Shown here piece by piece: positions 55,991-59,183 of a DNA stretch of 59,183 nt. Each line of letters opens with the position of its first letter. Within the stretch, counting starts at the first letter, position 1. A program made the position numbers and the translations under genes. The notes beneath the pieces were generated by a model. It saw nothing but the letters and a program-made list of their open reading frames with translations, ran no database searches and was not told where the DNA came from. Source of the stretch: Pseudanabaena mucicola FACHB-723 (GTDB lineage Bacteria; Cyanobacteriota; Cyanobacteriia; Pseudanabaenales; Pseudanabaenaceae); contig NZ_JACJQB010000020.1 of NCBI RefSeq assembly GCF_014696385.1, forward strand, positions 1-59,183. The letters run 5' to 3'.

Positions 55991-56731
55991 ATGCTAGATT
56001 TTTGGACAAAAACCAGTGGGACATGGATTAATATTTTTGCGATCGCAGTTGGCACATGCTTAGGACTAGTTCTGCGTGGTCGATTTCTTTCGCAGGTTTT
56101 ACCCATCCTCAAACAAGCCATTGGGCTAATTACCATTTTTGTCAGCATTAATATGGCAAACAGCTTACTTAAGGTCAAAGCTGGCGATGTCGATGGTGTA
56201 ATTTTAGCGCTGATTTCCCTAATCCTTGGCGGCGTAAGTGGCGAATTAGGACAGATTGAGCAGCGTTTAGAAACCATTGGCGATTGGTTAAAAAATCAAT
56301 TTAAGGGTAAAGGAAAATTCACTGAAGGATTTGTCGCTGCTAGCCTTTTGTTTTGCATTGGACCAATGGCAATTATTGGCAGCCTCAACAATGGACTCAG
56401 AGGTGATGACAATTTATTAGCGCTCAAGTCGTCTCTAGATGGATTTATTTCGATCGTATTTGCTAGTACCTATGGCATCGGCGTTGGCTTCTCTGCCTTA
56501 CCTGTAGCTTTGTACCAAGGCAGCCTATCGCTTCTGGCTGGCACAATGGCTCAAAGTTTGCCTGATCCTGCTAATGCCCCATCAGTTTTAATCATTACAG
56601 GTGTAGGTGGATTAATGCTATTGGGACTAGGTTTAAATTTATTGGAATTAGCTAAGGTCAGAGTTGCCTCATTTTTACCTGCACTGGCGATCGCACCCTT
56701 GATTTACTGGCTCGCCGATAGCTTCAAGTAA
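55991..56731 (+). CDS. DUF554 membrane protein
   Basis: 246 residues, about seven hydrophobic helices. DUF554 landmarks: NIFAIAVGTCLGLVLRGRF at the start, LGGVSGELGQIEQRLE near 79-94, EGFVAASLLFCIGPMAIIGS near 110-129, and SLDGFISIVFASTYGIGVGFS. Inner-membrane protein of unknown, possibly transport, function. Palindromic element A lies just upstream. Confidence 0.85.
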   Translation: MLDFWTKTSGTWINIFAIAVGTCLGLVLRGRFLSQVLPILKQAIGLITIFVSINMANSLLKVKAGDVDGVILALISLILGGVSGELGQIEQRLETIGDWLKNQFKGKGKFTEGFVAASLLFCIGPMAIIGSLNNGLRGDDNLLALKSSLDGFISIVFASTYGIGVGFSALPVALYQGSLSLLAGTMAQSLPDPANAPSVLIITGVGGLMLLGLGLNLLELAKVRVASFLPALAIAPLIYWLADSFK

Positions 56732-56969
56732 TGTATACTTTTACTAAGCTCCTCTGTGGCGTGCGTGACTACCGATAATGTGTCTTGATCGATAATCGTT
56801 TTTAAGGAGTCTTCGCAGTCTTCGCCGCAGTATACCAGACTTGCTTCTGGGAACTTTAAGTTAGGCGTAGCGCTTCGGCTCCACCTGGTTTTACCGGGTC
56901 AAACAACTGAGGTAAGACGGCGTTGCGGAGGGGTCAAACACAAAATTTTAAAAAACTTTTGCATAATGC

Positions 56970-56997
56970 TTGCAATTGCTGCAAACCATGTTATATT
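56970..56997 (+). promoter_or_regulatory. Putative promoter of the initiator tRNA
   Basis: TTGCAA (56970-56975), 16-bp spacer, TATATT (56992-56997), 15 bp before the tRNA. Confidence 0.5.
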
Positions 56998-57012
56998 AGT
57001 TAAGCAGAACGA

Positions 57013-57086
<74 letters not shown>

Positions 57087-57094
57087 TTAAACGA

Positions 57095-57129
57095 AAAAAA
57101 GACCCAGACATTTAGTTCGGGTCTTTTTT
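57095..57129. terminator. Bidirectional terminator after initiator tRNA
   Basis: 11-bp stem AAAAAAGACCC / GGGTCTTTTTT with a 13-nt loop; ends 4 bp before the minus-strand stop at 57134. Confidence 0.8.
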
Positions 57130-57133
57130 GTTT

Positions 57134-57412
57134 TTAGGCATTGGTAATGCTTCGGAAAAAGTATCCAACCACAACGCCAATCATCAGCGCCCAAACCTGT
57201 CCAGATTTGATAAAGTTATTCCATCCTCTGCCTAAATCTCCCGCTACGTCTTGCTTAAACTGTTGGGCTAGCAAATCCATATTGATGTACTGATGCAGAT
57301 CAGCAATATTGAGAGATGAATCTATAGAGAAGCTGCCATTTAAATTAATTACCGATGGCGAAAGTGATGATAGATCAGTGCTAGTGAGAAGATTTTGAGC
57401 AAAATCAAGCAT
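57134..57412 (-). CDS. Small protein with C-terminal membrane helix
   Basis: 92 residues. Polar Ser/Asn/Leu-rich N-terminal 65 residues, then one hydrophobic helix near 72-88 (VWALMIGVVVGYFF) close to the end, which suggests a tail anchor. No family recognised. It follows the SpoIIE phosphatase gene by 26 bp on the same strand, so it may be co-transcribed. Confidence 0.6.
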   Translation of the reverse strand: MLDFAQNLLTSTDLSSLSPSVINLNGSFSIDSSLNIADLHQYINMDLLAQQFKQDVAGDLGRGWNNFIKSGQVWALMIGVVVGYFFRSITNA

Positions 57413-57438
57413 ATTTTTTTAGGATTGAGTTTTCAGGG

Positions 57439-58851
57439 TTAAATCAATTTGCGGGAAACTTGTTCCAAAGATTTATCCAAAGATTTATCTTTTATGCACA
57501 AAACCACTAGGGTCATGTCATCAGTATGAGTATGCCCTTCTCCAATAAAGTTTTGCACTTCTTGGAAAATATAGTCAAGAATCATCTGTGGGCGGGTGAC
57601 ATCGTTAGACAGTGGAAAACAGCTCTGACATGCCCAATCTAAAGCTTTACGCAGATTTTCTTCGTCAAAGCGATCGCCTTCGGGACTAGCTGCCTCCGTG
57701 AATCCATCGGTGTAATAGATCACTACATCTCCCACCTCTAGACGAGTGCTACGTTCCTCATATTTAGAGCCAGCATCTAAACCAATCAATGCGCCCATTG
57801 TGTCGAGGGCATGGACAGATTTAGTCTTAGCTCGCCAATGTAATGCGGGTGTATGGGCAGCGTTACTAAAAGATAAAATCTGCGTTTTAGGGTCATATTC
57901 TGAGTAGAACATGGTCACAAAACGATGGGATTTTTCTAAATCTTCGTACATCACTTCGTTGAGGTGTTCGAGGATTTTACTGGGAGAGTGGCTATTTAAG
58001 ACTTCGGCACGCAACATGCCGCGCGTCATCGTCATAATTAATCCCGCAGGCACACCTTTACCCATAACATCGCCGACTACAAAGCTCCAGCGATCGCCCT
58101 TTTGCATGGGAATAAAGTCGTAATAGTCGCCACCAACTCGACTAGCAGTGCAACATCTAGCCGAGATCTCGATGCCTTGAATCTTAGGACAACTACGCGG
58201 TAATAGTTGCCGTTGAATTTCCGCGCCGATCTCCATTTCCCGATCTTGGCGCTCTTTTTTGATTAATTCTGTGGTGAGTTCATGATTATCTAGCCCCACA
58301 GAAGTTTGGTCAGCGACCAAACGCATCAATGTCCGCTTATTGTCTGTCCATTCATAATCAGGTTTGCGGCTGAATATATACAGACGACCACGCACTGAAT
58401 TTTTGACTAATACTGATGTCCCAAACAGGTGTACATCTGCACCTAAGTAGCGACTGACCATCTCATCAAGAGCCGCAGGACTACCTGTTAAAACCTGTTG
58501 AATTGCCCGTTCGATCGCAGTTCTTACCTGTTGCGCTTTCATGCCGCCTTTATTTCGCTCAGGGCAATGCAATGACTCTAGGCGCATCTGCCCACTCGCT
58601 TTAAATAAAATTAGCGCACCGCCATCGGAGTCGGTCACCCGACTGGCTACGAGGGGGATTAATTCTAAAAATTGGTTGAGATTACTAAAGCTGCGAAGAG
58701 CGTAACCCAAAAAGCTAAGTAGCTCATGGATTTTATTGTGATCTTGACTCATCCGTCTGAGAAGATCTTTGAGATCTTTCATCACCATGACTTGACTGTT
58801 GTCTAGGTCTGGTGAGAGTGATCTGTTTCTAGGTGGCAATGATAGCGACAT
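57439..58851 (-). CDS. GAF-SpoIIE (RsbU-type) protein phosphatase
   Basis: 470 residues, soluble. GAF-like sensor (about 40-195), a helical linker containing QRQLLPRSCPKIQGIEISAR, and a PP2C/SpoIIE domain (about 225-455) with metal-site motifs GGDYYDF (near 243-249), GDVMGKGVPAGLIM, YTDGFTEA and DDMTLVVL. It would dephosphorylate an STAS-type anti-anti-sigma factor or similar; neither that target nor an RsbW kinase is encoded nearby. Confidence 0.9.
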   Translation of the reverse strand: MSLSLPPRNRSLSPDLDNSQVMVMKDLKDLLRRMSQDHNKIHELLSFLGYALRSFSNLNQFLELIPLVASRVTDSDGGALILFKASGQMRLESLHCPERNKGGMKAQQVRTAIERAIQQVLTGSPAALDEMVSRYLGADVHLFGTSVLVKNSVRGRLYIFSRKPDYEWTDNKRTLMRLVADQTSVGLDNHELTTELIKKERQDREMEIGAEIQRQLLPRSCPKIQGIEISARCCTASRVGGDYYDFIPMQKGDRWSFVVGDVMGKGVPAGLIMTMTRGMLRAEVLNSHSPSKILEHLNEVMYEDLEKSHRFVTMFYSEYDPKTQILSFSNAAHTPALHWRAKTKSVHALDTMGALIGLDAGSKYEERSTRLEVGDVVIYYTDGFTEAASPEGDRFDEENLRKALDWACQSCFPLSNDVTRPQMILDYIFQEVQNFIGEGHTHTDDMTLVVLCIKDKSLDKSLEQVSRKLI

Positions 58852-58968
58852 ACCAATGCTGCAACTCTAGGTAATATTTTGGAAATCGAATTTAGTCAAA
58901 CAGTGTAGCCTTAGTTGGACAAAAAATATGACTAATTTTTGAGGATTTTGAAGATTAAAGATTTCAAC

Positions 58969-59072
58969 TAAGTAACTGGGCGCAATTAAATATAAAACCA
59001 TAAAACCTGTAGCGCACGCTGCGCGTGCGCCACAGGTTTCAGCTCTGGGTTTTAATTATGCCTAGCTACTTA
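58969..59072. repeat. Palindromic element family A, copy 3
   Basis: 104 bp. Left end TAAGTAACTGGGCGCAATTA, right end TAATTATGCCTAGCTACTTA. Core 17-bp stem AAACCTGTAGCGCACGC (59003-59019) with 59023-59039, one mismatch, TGC loop. Confidence 0.8.
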
Positions 59073-59113
59073 CTTTTATTGGTTTCACATCAGTATAATT
59101 TTGATGATTTTTG

Positions 59114-59183
59114 CTGTATAGCAAAAAAAGAGTTAGCTAGTACCAACCCAAGAGGCGAGTGGCGGCGCAAAGCGCCGCCACTC
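59114..59183 (+). repeat. Palindromic element family B, copy 3 (cut by window end)
   Basis: Starts CTGTATAGCAAAAAAAGAGT, continues TAGCTAGTACCAACCCAAGA, then a perfect 12-bp stem GAGTGGCGGCGC / GCGCCGCCACTC with AAA loop ending exactly at the window edge. The right half is outside. Confidence 0.7.

Larger units (their letters stand above)
58852..59183. other. Intergenic end of window with two palindromic elements
   Basis: 332 bp upstream of the SpoIIE phosphatase gene. Holds element A copy 3 and the start of element B copy 3; no gene seen before the window ends. Confidence 0.55.

Noticed and set aside
56732-57012. Possible structured RNA (tmRNA, SRP RNA, 6S) before the initiator tRNA
   Set aside because: Contains small GC hairpins, but none of the conserved cores of these RNAs.

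Overview
The window is chromosomal DNA from a cyanobacterium. The evidence is: dense HIP1-type octamers (GCGATCGC and one-base variants) in genes and spacers; a cyanobacterial-type biliverdin reductase; a nitrate-reductase-associated protein of the NarM type; a PATAN-domain chemotaxis operon for type IV pili; pentapeptide-repeat, DUF928, DUF362 and SIMPL proteins; and an Mnx-like UPF0016 transporter. Gene style and the many short hairpins with 3-nt loops suggest a Pseudanabaena-like filamentous lineage, but the lineage name is inference. There are no rRNA genes, phage genes, intact insertion sequences or CRISPR arrays.

Layout. 0.1-5.7 kb: a histidine-rich membrane hydroxylase, a zinc-ribbon membrane protein, a SIMPL protein, a DUF928 protein, bvdR, a small membrane protein and thrB. 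5.9-18.1 kb: a signalling block. A membrane GAF/PAS histidine kinase converges on a five-gene chemotaxis operon read on the minus strand (PATAN-REC, CheY, CheW, MCP, CheA hybrid), followed by a REC-histidine kinase. 18.1-24.5 kb: narM, a short mutS2, a FAD oxidoreductase, an MFS transporter and a secreted pentapeptide protein. 24.8-33.8 kb: terC, gcvH, an Mnx-like exporter, gatB, a lipase-like hydrolase, tRNA-Leu(GAG), a small four-cysteine protein and mfd. 34-44.9 kb: a coiled-coil/DMT fusion, membrane and PIN-TRAM proteins, a second pentapeptide protein, TPR and rhodanese proteins, an M48 peptidase and a REC-EAL phosphodiesterase. 44.9-49.2 kb: a large TPR protein, a cysteine-rich small protein, a Ser/Thr kinase and aat. 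49.2-50.3 kb: a gene-poor stretch with two decayed copies of one gene end. 50.3-58.9 kb: tas-like aldo/keto reductase, a secreted phosphodiester glycosidase, hemH, DUF362 plus response regulator, DUF554, initiator tRNA, a small tail-anchored-like protein and a GAF-SpoIIE phosphatase.

The clearest joint theme is signalling and surface behaviour: the pilus chemotaxis operon, two histidine kinases, a c-di-GMP phosphodiesterase, a SpoIIE phosphatase, a Ser/Thr kinase and a near-perfect CRP-type operator. Most other genes are housekeeping.

The most unusual material is non-coding. Two families of roughly 90-145 bp palindromic elements (three copies each) keep conserved ends while their hairpin cores differ in sequence but still pair. 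There is also a four-unit 11-bp tandem repeat upstream of the manganese exporter gene, a CRP-like palindrome at 46821-46836, and an NtcA-like palindrome at 37611-37624. Two proteins look shortened against their families: a MutS2 without the Smr nuclease domain and a ferrochelatase without the chlorophyll-binding tail. I found no clear new multi-gene system; the repeat families and the four-cysteine periplasmic pentapeptide pair are the best candidates for something undescribed.
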